A DNA stretch of 64,000 bases, taken from Lichenostomus cassidix (Eukaryota; Chordata; Aves; Passeriformes; Meliphagidae). Below the pieces are notes generated by a model. That model was not told where the DNA came from, ran no database searches, and worked only from the letters and a program-made list of their open reading frames with translations. Positions 1-13,000 of the stretch are shown in pieces; the first letter of the stretch is position 1; each line of letters starts with the position of its first letter. The position numbers and the translations under genes are program-made. The DNA is taken from NCBI GenBank assembly GCA_008360975.2, contig CM039182.1:44404491-44468490 (forward strand), read 5' to 3'.

Positions 1-1164
1 GTAAGGAGTCAAGAAGGGCAGCTCTGGAACCTGGTCCCCAGTCACATTTCAGGTCCCACTTCTAAGACTATGGGAAGCGTGGACAAGATTTGTATCAACT
101 TCTATTCTGTGGAGAGTCGCAGATTTATTACTCCATGGAAAGCCATACATGTTTTTTCTCTGATAGAAAATATGACACTTTCCACCTGTTAAGAGAAAGA
201 AGCTGTTCAGATACAATTAATTCACTCTCAGTGGTTCAACAAACATATTTGACCAGCTGGGTCATCTTAAGCTGGTGTTTTTTCTATCCAATGTGAAAAG
301 AAATAAAATAAGAAAATGTCAAAATGCTGCATTTGCATTGACTCAGCTCCAGACCACAGAAAACTCATTACAGAACTGTAATTTAAGAAGTTCAATTCAA
401 CAAGGCAGAGATGAAAATGGAAAAAATCCTCAAGCCCAAATAATAAGCAATAAAGTGGGAAGCTTAAAATAGAAATTATCAATAAGGATAAAAAAATAAT
501 CTGTTATTAATGGTATTTTAAATCTTTCTTTACATCTGCTACCAGAAATGACTTTCATCTCTTTCTGTGTAAAGCAGTGATACTTTGGAAGATGTCAAAT
601 GAAACTGTTCACTGAGGAATCAAAAGTTGATAAAATTTATAATAAGGAAACAATAAGTAATTCACAAATATTGTATTCTTCGGCCCAGAGAACTGACTCA
701 GTTCTATCTTTGTACAAATCATTGAAAATGCACATGGCTGTAAATCTTTCAATCCATATGCCATTTAGGGATCCATGTCCATCTTGGAGCAGAACAGTTA
801 TTGCACAGTGACAAATTTACTTTGTTTACACCACGATTTCAGAAACAGCACAGCAAAATTAAATCTTCCACAAGGTAAAAATCATTAAATACCACATGAA
901 AATGATTTCATTCACAAGTGCCACATTACATTCAATTGAATAGGTATGGACAGCTCATTTATTATAAAATATTTGCATTTGTCAAGCCTGTCATAAGAGC
1001 ACTCATCCTTGAGGAAAAATTGCTTTTGCCTCTGCTACACCATCTCAGACAGAATTTCTCATTTGATAGGCAAGTATTATTACCTTGGTCTTTTACATGG
1101 ACCAGGGACCGGTTTAGCAACAAATCAGTCCATTGGGTCCACCATCTCTCTGAAACGGACAGGA
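1..1164. other. Non-coding, no recognised element
   Basis: AT-rich single-copy-looking DNA. The short open frames here lack splice context, composition or motifs that would support coding. I see no repeat family, RNA gene or promoter signature. Confidence 0.6.
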
Positions 1165-1416
1165 AAATATGCTTAAATATAAGGAAAAAAACCAAAACAT
1201 GCTGCCTGTGAGAGCCATCAAACCCTCAGGTTTAATCAAACCTGGGTCACAGGTTACCCACAGCAGTTGTAGAGTCTCTGTTGGTGGAGATATTCAAAAC
1301 CTGACTAGCTATGGCTCCAGGCACCATGCTCTAGCTGGCCCTGTTCTGAGCAGACGTGTTGCACTAGCTGATTTCCAGAGGTCTCTGCGATCTCAGGCAT
1401 GCTGTGAGTCTGTGAC
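1165..1416 (+). mobile_element. CR1 LINE, diverged 3' fragment
   Basis: The stretch reads like the last part of a CR1 element in plus orientation. A motif equivalent to 'aggttgcccagagaggttgtggagtctcc' is recognisable in degraded form near 1250-1280, then 'gagatattcaaaacctg' (1288-1304), then a purine/pyrimidine pattern like the usual CR1 tail, ending in 'gctgtgagtctgtgac' close to 1415. CR1 elements are 5'-truncated LINEs that end in short (ATTCTRTG)-like units instead of poly-A. The part before about 1245 is weak. Divergence is high, so this is an old copy with no coding capacity. Confidence 0.6.
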
Positions 1417-4080
1417 CAGTTTACCAGTTTCTAGCTTGTGTTTGGCACCATGAGTTAAAGGCCCTTTTTCTCCTGCCCCACACATGTACACACATCACAC
1501 AGGACACCTTGGTAAGAACTCAGCAGCCTCCCTGACCGGACAGTGCAGCAGGCCACCTACCAGCTGTGATTACACAGGGAAGGAGACCTCCCTCTCTAGG
1601 GTACACCTCAGAACCCACAGACTGAGCTTTGGGACACTCTTTAATAAAAAACTTACAAGATTTTGTTATTGAAAAAAACCAACAAACCCACCAACACACA
1701 AATAAGCAAAGAACAAAAAACAACAAAGAAAACAACAGGAGAATCCAGGGCAATTTCTGCTTTGGCTTGCAGCTTTGAAACCTCATATTAACCACCTGTT
1801 CCTTACTGCCATTGTGTTTTCTCCAAGATGCTTTTCTACCACATCTTTTCTCCGTGTTTCTCCTCCCACAGCTTTTCTTATCCTGCACCTCAGGTGGCCT
1901 TCTCCACGGAAGGACACAGTACTTTTCTTTCCTAGGTCTACTGCCTGGACCTCACTGTAGCCATTCCTGTTTAACAGGCAATTGCAGCTTTGGAATGTAG
2001 AGCATACACCTGGGTATCTGTACGTGAATGTATGCTCTGTCATAATGGAGGTCTCTTCTGGAGAAAGAGCTTAATCTTACTGAAATTAGTTTTTCAGAAC
2101 AGACAGCATCAAATTGCTGATTTAACCATTTTTAATCTCCTAGGTTAGATCAAGATTTTCAAGAGAACACTCTTGAAAGTGTTCTCTCCTGTCTTTGAAG
2201 TCAATGGAGATTTATCACCAATTAATCCCTTTGGAAATTATTACCTTAACGGAGATTAATAACAGCAATCAACTCGTGATTAAATCATCTTACTGAGGGA
2301 TTGCCCATACATTCAGCAGACATTTTGAAAAAACAAAAACTCCCTCTGCATCCTGTCTCATGTTTTTGGACTGTTGCCAGAAACAGTTTATTCTCCTGTC
2401 AAACAAACTGAATGAAGAAAACCAAGTTGGGAAGGAAAGAGGCTACAACACAGAGCCTCAACCACAAGCCAGTGGTCTGGCAGGATAGATACATTCTTCT
2501 GGATCTCTGCTCACCTCTGCTCTTGCATATACTCTGTTTGCATCAATGGGACTGCTTGTACCAACAACACACACAGGATTGTGCCCACTTCAGTATCTGC
2601 CCAGAAAAGCAGAAACAGCTCAGGAATTCTAACTCTTTCTGCTTTGGGTCATTTGTTAGCAGCCTCTTGAGAAAAAGCAACAGTGCTGAAACACTGCAGG
2701 TTTCCAAACCTCCACCAAAACAACCAGCTAGAGAAAAAAAATGCTTTCCAGTACCAGATCCTGTTTTTTGCCCTGCAAAGAAAGAACACTTTTCTTTTTA
2801 ATTTATACTCATGTGCCTGGCAAGCAATACTCATAGCCAAGTCTAAATCCTTCTGAAAGTGCAGACACTCCACACAGGTGGAGGGCTAATCCCGGTACCT
2901 GTTCATGCACTCTGGGTGCAGATGCAGCTCAATTCCATTCTTTTGGAATCCACAGTCTGTTTAAATGTTAAAAAAGACAGAAGCATTTGACAGAGGTATC
3001 ACTCTCCCTAACTGCTGATAATACCACTGTCAAACCAATTGCTTCGGCTTTGGGGAAAACTGCAAACATCATTCTTATTAGACTTACCCAGCAGAAATAT
3101 CTACAGTGTTGCTAACATTATTTCTTTCTTATATTTTTTATTTTTATTTTAAGCTGAACAAACCAAGCAGGGAAATATAATAAAAATGAACGGATTGGGA
3201 GCATGCTTTGAAAAGGAAGCAATTTCCGAACAAACTGCAATGAGATTTCTGCAAGGCTTGTGTACTTCTGCTACAATCCATTTATTTTGCTACTGATTTT
3301 GATTGTTCATTCAGATCTGTAAGCTTCCTGAAGGCACAGCTGTGTACAGCAACCTTCATCTCATCTACACAGGAGCACATGACTGAGGCACCTGAGACAA
3401 CAGAGTAGTAACTTGGTGGGCACTCCACAGGCAGAGAGCAAGACGGGCACTGCAGGAAGTGATCAAGACCACCAAGAAACTCTCACTGATTGTGTTGAGA
3501 ACTATACAAGGATTCTGGGGGAAAAAATGCAACTTCCTCACGGGTGCAGAATGTAATTCACACATTCCACACAAAATAAGCCTCCAGACCACAGAAAGTC
3601 TTGGCCTTGAGAAGGACCTTTTTGTACATTACACAGACATTAAAAAAAAAAATAGCTATATAATGACTGTGGAGTTGCTGTACAAAGTATCTCTAATGTA
3701 TTGTCTGTACTGTATTTTACCTCATTATTATCTACACTACTTATCCATGATAAATTAGATTATAGCACACTTTGGAAAGGTTTGCTGCAAATATCCCCTG
3801 GTGCTCCGTTCAGAAATTTCTTGTTGTTTTGTACTTGACCTCCAGATTTCATGGGTGTTTTTCTGCTGAAAGGAAATGAAATGGAAAATGCTTATCAGCA
3901 TTCACACTTTGTTCTTCTACATCACTTCACTTCCAGTGACACCCCTGCTGACACAAAGATAACCCTTCATTTCAGGAAACCTGGATGGCAGAAATAGAAG
4001 GGATCTTATTCAACAGAACATAAGAAGTCACAGGGAGCTGTTACTCTGGGGTATTTCTCTTTTGGGAAATATTTTATTGC
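1417..4080. other. Non-coding, mostly single-copy
   Basis: No recognised gene. It includes an A/C-rich stretch at about 1670-1740 and a small perfect hairpin at 2162-2187. A 129-codon plus-strand frame at 2412-2801 has no recognisable domain, no splice context and a composition typical of chance frames. An (A)10 run lies near 3643. Confidence 0.55.
2162..2187. repeat. Perfect 10-bp stem hairpin
   Basis: AGAGAACACT and its exact reverse complement AGTGTTCTCT flank the 6-nt loop CTTGAA. Each arm contains AGAACA or TGTTCT, the half-site of steroid (glucocorticoid/androgen-type) receptor elements, although the 6-nt spacing is larger than the classical 3 nt. It may be coincidental. Confidence 0.45.
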
Positions 4081-4089
4081 AACATTCAT

Positions 4090-4250
4090 GCTTGCTTTTT
4101 GGTTTGTTTTTTGTTGGTTTTGGTTTTTGTTTCGTTGTTTTGGTTGGGGTTTTTTGTTTGGTTTTTTTGGGGGGTTTTTGGGGTTTTATTTGTTTTTTTG
4201 TTTGGGTTTTTTTTGCATTGAAAGTATTTCTTACCCTGTTTTTTTTTTTT
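4090..4250 (+). repeat. G/T-rich low-complexity tract with G-runs
   Basis: About 160 bases made almost only of T and G on the plus strand, with G-runs at 4146-4149 (4), 4169-4174 (6), 4180-4183 (4) and 4204-4206 (3), followed by a T-run. It could be the reverse-complement form of the A/C-rich tracts at 9.9, 20.9 and 56.3 kb. The four G-runs give some G-quadruplex potential, but two loops are about 20 nt. Open frames across it on both strands are low-complexity artefacts. Confidence 0.8.
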
Positions 4251-5379
4251 TCCTCCTTTTGCACTCTGAGTAAAGACCCAATCAAAGAGGTATCAGTTTT
4301 CCTAGCTTAAACTTATTCTTCTGAGTTGTTTTATATTTGTCCCTTTTTTAAATCCTACTGGACAAGCATTAGCTCTTTCGAAGAAAGAGTAGAAAACACT
4401 AATCTTAACAACTCTGTGGTGTTCAAAAAGCAAGTAGAATATGAAGAGCTATTAGGAAGAAACCAAGAAGAAAACAGTGTTACGTTCCACAGCATAAATA
4501 TGTTTCTCCATATTTTAACACATTATCTAGTCTTGATCATCCAATTTCCCTAAAAGATTCAGTAGAAGAATAATTACAGATATAGCAAACAAGAATGGCA
4601 AAGGATAAGTCACAAGCAGAAAAGCAAACTCAGGTTTTTTTAGAAAACACATTTTCTAAGGTGACTTACACATGGGAAAGGTAAACCCACGCCACTTCTA
4701 CAAAGTGTTTTAGAGGATCACAAGTTACGGACTTTAAAAAGAACTGCTACAGAATTTGGGGATAGCTTGCCACTGTGTATACTTTAGATTTGTCCAGTGC
4801 TTTACTGAAAGAACTACTCTTCCTCTTTCTAACATTTTTCATTTTAATGATAACAACACTAGCCTGACTTCTACACTTATTTAATCCTATATACGCTCAT
4901 TAATTAAGTAGAAGGATATGACGCATCAGACAGGAGAACTTGGACCTTTTGGAGACAGTTTAACAGTAAGTTCTGTGTAACAATGCCAACTTGTGCACAC
5001 TTGCACACCAACACAGACACACTTCAGCATAGTCAGTGTCTACATTTATAGTCAGCCTCTTTGTCCGTATAAGCAGGACGATCTCTTCTGAATAAAGGGT
5101 TGTTGGGTTTTTTTCTGGTTTATCTCTAAATGCTTTATCTAGGATAGTCAGGACAAATAGAAGACTAGAATATCCATAGCAAATTCAGTCTTGTTTTACA
5201 CAGGTGGACTTGAAGATATAAAAGCGAAAGACTAGTGCCAAAATAAAATAATTTAATTTGTAGATCTTAGCATCTGGAAAGAAAAGACAATATATGCCAG
5301 CATGCACTTCTTAATGGCTTTGGGGAGTTTGGCTCAACTCCCTTCAGCAGCCCTGAATGACACTGTTGGCTTTTAATGG
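4251..5379. other. Non-coding, no recognised element
   Basis: AT-rich sequence with no repeat family, coding frame or RNA gene that I recognise. Confidence 0.55.
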
Positions 5380-5890
5380 GAAGTTTAAAGCTGAATTTGT
5401 ATCTTGTGAATGGATCACTGACATCAAGAGCCATAATTCTGTGTACATCTGTATTGGAGTGTTATTTGGAAATGGGGCGTTTGGCTTTGCTTTTTTAGAT
5501 GTCTTGATGAGATGTTTGTAAACACCAAACAGTGTATGTCCTTGCCCTAATCTTCATTGACATTCGACCATTTGCTTTGCTGTCCTGCACAAGATGCGTG
5601 TTGACATTAGGCTGCCATAAACAGTTGATTGTGGAATTAATGGGCCGGGAAGAGAAGGCCATGTCGTAAATGTAATCCTCATTCTGGATTACAGGTTGAT
5701 CAATGGTACTGCATTGTGGCTGTCCCTACTGATACGGGAAGTTCAGGATTCAATTTAATACTTTCTTCAATATTGTCACAGGTACATTTTTCTTCGAACA
5801 GGCTGGCACAGCTTTGCTTTCTTTATACTTTCTGATTTATTATATCTACTGCAGGATTAAGGTATGCCATTTGAAACAATTTAATGATTG
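5380..5890. promoter_or_regulatory. Candidate conserved non-coding element
   Basis: This 0.5 kb block is free of recognisable repeats and is dense in homeodomain, bHLH and POU-like words. The clearest feature is a convergent pair TGTAATCC (5671-5678) and GGATTACA (5686-5693), a perfect 8-bp inverted repeat with a 7-nt spacer. TAATCC is the preferred core of K50 homeodomain factors (OTX, PITX, GSC). CATTTGCTTTGC-type octamer-like words and CAGTTG E-box-like words are nearby. The call is an inference from motif density. Cross-species alignment would decide it, and chance clustering in AT-rich DNA is the alternative. Confidence 0.25.
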
Positions 5891-8800
5891 AACTGAAAGA
5901 TCTTTATAGAAAAGCTTCTTTTTTTTTTTTGTCCAAAAGGGAAATTAAGAGATGATGCACCTTAGAATAAATGTTGTTATATGTAGTAATGCCTCATAAA
6001 CTTGCTATAGCTCTTTATGACATGAGAAAGAACTAAGGACCATTTGTTGATTCCGTTTAGTTTTTCTTTGGCAACAGAGCTTAGCGTGTTAGGTGACAAC
6101 AGCACCTGTTCCCTGAACCCAAAGAACAGTCTGTCCTAGCTGTCCTACAGAACAAGACCTCCTCCATGAGGCAGAAGGCACAGAGCATAATGTGACTGTC
6201 CACACTGGAGCAGGTTTCTGTGTCTCAAACAATGCACAATGATATGTCTTATATCTATCAGGAGCTGGATTACGTACTTCCATTTTTTCTTAAAGACACT
6301 ATTAAAAGTCAATATTTGTAAGGTCTTCTCTCATTAGGACACCTCAAGTTGTTTCCTGAGAAGATAAATATCAGGAAAGAGATTTTTCAATGGGGGTAAA
6401 TTTTCTCTGCATGAATGCACTTGCAGGGGTGCAGAAGAGGCTCAAGAGGAAGCTCATTGGAGCACAGTAGGAAAATTCTAGACATTCTTAGAGGTCTAGA
6501 AGCTTTTAGGTGCTTCTGGCAAAAGGCTGTCCAGCAATTAGTGATGTCCTGAGTGCATTAGTCTTTGAAAAATATTTCTGGGAAACAACTCAGCAGATTC
6601 CTCAGTTCTTAGGTTTTGTCACGAAGTTTAAAAACAAGGCTGTATGTTTTGAAAGCGAAGCATGATTTTCAAAGGTGCTGGCCTGTTTTAGATAGTTTAT
6701 CATGTTTTGGCTTCCAGAAGCAGGCTATTACTTAAAATGTATCAATTCAGGTAGTGTCTAAAGGCTAAAGGATTCCAGCCTGAAGTCCATTTTCACCTCA
6801 AGATTATCATTCACCACAGACCAGAAGAAAATTTTGTTTTCACAAAGCTTTATCTTCTCTTGAGGAAGGATCCTCTGGTGTGTTTTACGATCTGCTTCCC
6901 CACTACCATTTGTGGGAGGAATGAATTAACAGTACTGACTTGCAGACATTGATTGTATACCATGGAAAAGTAATCAGTTGTGATTGCATCACATTAGGAG
7001 GACAGTTTATTGCACAAAATAGATGAGCTGCTGTCATGAAAGGTGTATTGCTACATGCATAAAATAGCACTAATGTATAGTGCAAAATTGGGTTTTACAC
7101 CTGTGAATGCTGTTTTTAAAGTAATGTAAAAAACTTCAGGCTTTGCAATAAGTTATTTTTCCCTCTTAACATTTCATACAGATTTTTTTTCTGCTTATTA
7201 AATTTGCTGTTGTTGGACTGTAGTAGGCTGGAGAGGATTTGCTCTCCTCGGCAGCTGCTGTGTACAGCTCATGCTTTCTCAGGACCTGGCTCTCATACAG
7301 CTGCCCCAGAGCTGCACTGGCTCCAGTGAACCCTCTGCCAGTTCCTATTGGTGTGAGGGAGAGCAGAGTCAAACCACCAGCTTTGAACAGAGTGTATCTG
7401 AGGGTAGAGCTGGGTTTGGGTCCATTTTAAAAGGCAGATTTGAGTCTGAGAGGCTGGTAGTGACTATCAAATATATCCATTTTCAAGCTGTTCCTTGATC
7501 TAAACAAATGGAGACGACATCAAAGGGGGTACTTATATTCTCAGGCATTACCTGCATTTTTCTATCTCTGGGAATACAGACACCAAAAACATGATCCAAT
7601 GAAACAGGGAAGAACTGAGGGATCAATGAGGAGGCAGGGAAAGAGAAAAATGCATCAAAGATCTGTTAGAGAAGGATTCCTAAACGGACCAGAATAACAT
7701 GTCATTTCTGCCAAAATAATAAAAAACAGATTGTGAAATAAATTAATAACAAAGGGCAGCATCTGGACAAAAGTGGCTGCATAAATTTCTGATATATTAC
7801 AAGGGGAAGTATGACAAAACCACCAAACTAAACCAGAATATATTATAATTGCAAGTTCCTCCTCTAATGCTTATCAGCCTGATGAGTTGCTGTTTTCCTG
7901 TACACTGCTCAATAGTAGACAAAATAAATTGATATGTGGATAAGATTAATCACAGTTTGTTAACCATGAACAAGTTGAATTAATTAAAAGGGAAGAAGCC
8001 ATTCATAGATGGACACTCATCTCAGAAAAAAGCTTGCAGTGTGATCTGAAAAACCAGTCCAGTTAGGAATCTGACTTCCACATTAGGCAGTCTGGTGGAA
8101 ATTATAGAAAATAATAAGTTCAGTAGACACAAGAGCAATGTTTGAAGTAAAGCAAAATCCTTTATGGAATGCAGCTTTAAACCAGAAATAACTTGAGTGG
8201 TTATTTCAAAGATGGTTTTGTTAGTATGGTTTATAATGCCCTGAGAAGGTCCCTTTCTGAGTGCTTTTAAATGCTCTGTTTTCATGAAATTAAGTAATGT
8301 CGATTAAGAGTTTATATAAGGGATTTATTTCACTGGATTAAGAGGCTATGAAATGACAATCAGAATTTTTAGGCAAGGATAGAAATACATGATAAATTAT
8401 AAAAATGGAAGAAGCTGTCAGTGGCACAGATGCTTTGATAGGAGATGATCAACATATTAAGTAGTTCTACAGTAAATAGCAACTCAGGATCATTTAGGCC
8501 TCAGACAAAAATATCCAGGATAGTGAAAATGACTGCAGAAACTCATGATACTGAGAGGCTGGTGACCTCTTGGTAAAATAAAATAATTTTAAAAGAAACA
8601 TACAGGATGCAGACACCATGATGGACTCTAAATGGGCTATATGGTCTCAGAAAAAGGTGTTGAACTCAGAGTGGATGAGCCCACAATTTAAAAGAATAAC
8701 AGTCACAATTTAGAAGCTTCCCAGAAGCCTCCAGAGGCTACACATCAGAAATAGTAGCCATTGCTCTAGTAGCATACATTAAAAAATTATGTGAGCAGTT

Positions 8801-9880
8801 TTCATGACCCTAAGTAGGCTATTAAATTTATAAGAAAAAAAAATTAATTCAGAATATCCCAAGTACTGTTGTCCCAAAACAGGTTCTTTCACCCAGTGTG
8901 CAAGAGGCCAATCCCCATACAGAGTTGAGGTATTTATTTACAGGTCTGCACAGAAAGGGGTGCTGGGTGCCAAATTCACAAAGCCAGTACCGCAACTATC
9001 AAAACTTTTCACTAATAAATTTTAGCAAACAAAGGCATTAATGTTTCTTGGCTGCAAGTTACGTAGTTCTCTCAATATTCTATCTTCTACTGGTTAAATG
9101 ATTCCCTCTCTTCTTATGCTAATTAAGCCACGTGTTCAGTCTTGGGTTGATGGGTTTCTTGAGTCAGGGTCCATGAGTCAGTGGTTGCAATCTCCCCCTG
9201 CCTTTTACTCAGCTGGAGCAGATTTCAACACAGTTGCTGAGTTGGCTTTAATAGTTTCTTCTTTATCTTGGGTGTTCTGCCAGACATCCTTCTGGCCCAT
9301 AAGTTCTGCAGTCTTTGTGCCCACTGTCAGTGGCACATCCTTCTTCCCAAGCTTAGCCACCCCCTAGATCTGAGATCATTGAGGCATATCAAGCCCTAAA
9401 CCTTAACAAGCCAATTCTACCAACAAGTAATCTATCTTCCAAACACATGGACATCAGTATGTTCCAGCCTTTGAGCTGATGAAAAGCACCTTAGGCTGCA
9501 TATCTGGTTAAGAACATCCTTCACCTGCAAAACACATTAAATTCCCCAGAATTGCTAATGTAGTGACCTAGAAATCAGGCATTGCCCATAAATAAACTAT
9601 GCCCACATTTATGTACAGAAACTATCACATAACTCACAAAGCTAGCAATGCCATATCTGTAAGCAAGTATTAGATATTAACTGAATATAATAAAGAACAT
9701 AGCACTGATTCCAGAGCAGATGGACATTACATGGAATGTTTGATACTCACTGTATGCCATCCTAAAAAAATAAGAGCTTTGTTCTGGGAGGAATATTTAA
9801 TGGAGTAAGACAATTAATACATTTTCAAGAGGACAGAATCCTTCAATTTACTTTCAAAACAAAAAAGTCAAAGTTGTTCT
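5891..9880. other. Non-coding, no recognised element
   Basis: Four kilobases of AT-rich DNA with no repeat family or gene that I can identify. The open frames are short, overlap on both strands and show no domain or splice framework. A T11 run lies near 5919-5930. Confidence 0.55.
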
Positions 9881-9884
9881 CAGA

Positions 9885-10000
9885 GGGAAAAAGAAAAAAA
9901 AAGCCTAAAAAAAGTTTAAAAAACCCCAAAACAAAACAACAAAAAAACCCAAACAAAAAAAACCCCGAACAAACAAACAAAAAGACCCCAAAAAAATCAA
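9885..10000. repeat. A/C-rich low-complexity tract
   Basis: Almost pure A and C on the plus strand, with C-runs at 9924-9927, 9948-9950, 9963-9966 and 9986-9989 spaced by A-rich blocks. The minus strand is therefore a G-run tract with quadruplex potential. The pattern resembles (AAAC)n or (CCCCAAAA)-like simple sequence seen several times in this window. Confidence 0.8.
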
Positions 10001-13000
10001 AGCTGGCTGCTGCCCCAACTTCCTTCTCTATTTCCATTTTCCCTGCAAAGGATTAAGCTTCTCCAGTTTGTTCTGAAGAAAGCGCCATAGAAATTCTGTT
10101 TTACAAACAGCACAGCAATATCATGCATGACAGGACAGCTTCAGTTCTAATAGGGGCCTGGATTAAATGAGATTGCATTAACACTGGAGAAGATGGTACG
10201 AAAATTCAGGTGTAGTGTCACTGAACTCTGAGAGGTTCTGCTAATTTAAAGCAGTTCAACTCATTCCCTGTCATCAGAGGAAGAGAATACTAACTTATAA
10301 TTAACAGAACTAAATGTGAATGCACGTCAAAAATTGGAAATTTAATTAAAATAACTTGCATATTTTGCACAGCTATTCCAGTGCCCACTTCCAAGGAGTG
10401 CTGCCAAAGATTAATTCCACAAAAAATAAAACAGAACATTAAGGAGCTGGAGACTTTAGGATTGTATTAAGGTAAGCAGTAACCAGTGCTAAGGTTTCTC
10501 CTTTTCTCATAATTTGAAAAAGTGTTTTAGGGGAGCTAGACAGTTGTAGAAAGTACCAGACTTGATAGTTATTTCAAAAAAAAACAACCTTCTATTCAGA
10601 TGTTCTTCTTTGCTTCAGACTTAGGGCTCAGAAGCATAAGCTAGAAATGTGCCTCCATGAAGCTGTCCCTAGATGCATAAGAATTTTTTCCTCAGACTAT
10701 TATATCTAGGTCTACATTTGTAAAAAGGTCTGGGTTGTTTAAGGAAACTGATATGATGGCAATCATCATGCCTTAAAAAATGTTTTTCCAGGCTATTCTG
10801 CAGAACAGCTTTTTACTAATACACTCATATTTAACTCAATAGCTCAGCCTACGTTTGGACTCAAAGGAATACCATAGCACACCTCATAACTGTTTCCAGC
10901 TGGAGCACTAACCCCTTACAGCACACTCCACAATGCCCCACAGTCATAAGAAGCTACCATGACCCAAATGCTGAGGAAAAATATCTCTTAACCCTGCTGT
11001 CATCATACAAAAATCAATCCTGACTGCCAAACCTCTGCAAAACTCTTCCACTCAATTCTGCACACACAGACATACACTTGCCTTGACAATCTTATAAATG
11101 GTCCAAAATTTCCACTGGGCTCCTGGAGGCTCTATTTTTTACCTGCCAATCCCTAACTTTGCATCTATTCATAACTACCTTTTCCTTGCTTACCCACTGA
11201 AGTTGGAATAAAACATGAAAAGGTTATGTGCTTTCAGAAGTTTCTCCATCAAAGACATGAAATATCTCTGCCAATGAACAATAGTATGCTGTTCCTTCTC
11301 ATGACACTAAATTCCCTGAGGATAACTCAAGAAAAAGGAGCTGCTACTCTCATAAATGTTTCAGTGTAAAGAATATTCTAGAAAAATAACTGACTGGGTG
11401 TAACTAGCAAATAGGAAGAGAGTGTGTACTACATGGTAAATTAATCCAAAAGTTCACTGGAACTAAATCCTTTAAGTAACTAGAATATTGATGAAATTAC
11501 TGTTTTTTGCTTCTTTTTTGATGAGACATGATAGTTCTTCAGGGCTTAACCCAACATTGTGCTCCTAAATTTCCTGCTAAGTTGTTAATAATACTTGAAA
11601 ATCACTTTCATTTCTGGCAGATAAGCTGTGTAATATGAACACAAAAGCAGTGTGCTCCAACAAAAAGTATTTGAGAAATTCCTGTGGTGGCTGGTTGTTG
11701 ATTGGTTTCTCTTCCCTAGTTTGGAAACACAAGAAATTTTTTGCTGCAGTTAGATTTTGATCAAAATAATTTTCTTCTTGACCTTTCTCTCAAAGTCTGC
11801 TTTCCACAACTCTCTTGGACATGTTAAGCAAGACTTTTTGGGTACTCAAAAAAGGCTTTTCAAAATAGTAGTAAGACCTAGAGATCAAGCAATTCCTTCA
11901 GAAAGCTGCAAGGTAGAAATCTGCACTCAGTTTTTGAATGTGCCCTTCTCTATCATGAGCTTGAAAAAAGAGAAGAGACAACAACTGGATTAGGACCAGG
12001 ATCGGGAAGCAGTAACCAACTTCCAGAGAGTCTCTTTGTCAGTTACATTCAGTTCAGTCTGAAGGCAGCAATGAATTTGCTCCTTTCACATTATTCTTGG
12101 AGTGTGCAAGTTACAAAGTGCTGAAAAGTGAAACAGCCTAAGTGTGTGGAGCTCACAAGTCATCCGATTTTCTGGACAAACTTGGAATTACGAGATGATA
12201 AGTCCACAGACAATCCTAGCCACAAGTCCTGATGAGGATGTTCTGCTACTCTTTGCCCCAGCATCGATCTACAGCAAATCTAACGAGGTCACTGCCACAC
12301 AGCTGCAAAATCAAGTCTGTTTTCATGGCACGAACCAGTAAAATCTGTTCAGAAAAGCAGCCCACCAGAATGTACAATGGCTTAAATGAGGAAAAATCCT
12401 GCTGCTTTACCCAACCACACTTTACAGTGCCAAGGCCTAAAATTTATGAGGCTGGCTAGAAAAAAAAAGGAAAAAGACAACACCTGGCAGCTTCTCTGAT
12501 AAACCTCTTAGCAAATTTCTCTTTCACAGAGCAAATTTAGAAGTATTAGGAACAGAGCATGCACACATTCTTTGAACGCTCTTCAACTTGGTCAGCCTCA
12601 CCTTTGTTCTCAGCTGCTGATCTATAATAACTTGTAATATTCTGTATATTAAAAGGATTATTAACTACCCCAGTCATACTGTTTCTGAAAGGCAAGACCC
12701 GCTGTCCCTATCTCTTCTGCAAGGACAACAACAGCAAACAGAATGGTTTGAGCAGGAGAGAGCCATTTTAAACAAATTCCTGCTGCACTGTATTACTCTC
12801 TGCACAGATGGATGAGAAATCATTTTACTGAACATAATTTATTTCACAAACTCAAGAGTATAAGCAATCCTCTTCTGCCTCTTCAGCTGTGGGGCTCATC
12901 TTTCTCTGGATAATGAGATCTATATTGATATAGCTTTTTATGAGGAAGAGACCTAATTAGAAATTAGAAAATGCATTCTTACCTGTGAATGGAACAGATA

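Noticed and set aside
2412..2801. 129-codon plus-strand open frame
   Set aside because: No domain, no splice or promoter context. Length is within chance for 64 kb.
4028..4310. Lys/Pro/Thr-rich (minus) and Phe/Gly/Leu-rich (plus) peptides
   Set aside because: Direct translation of the G/T-rich low-complexity tract.
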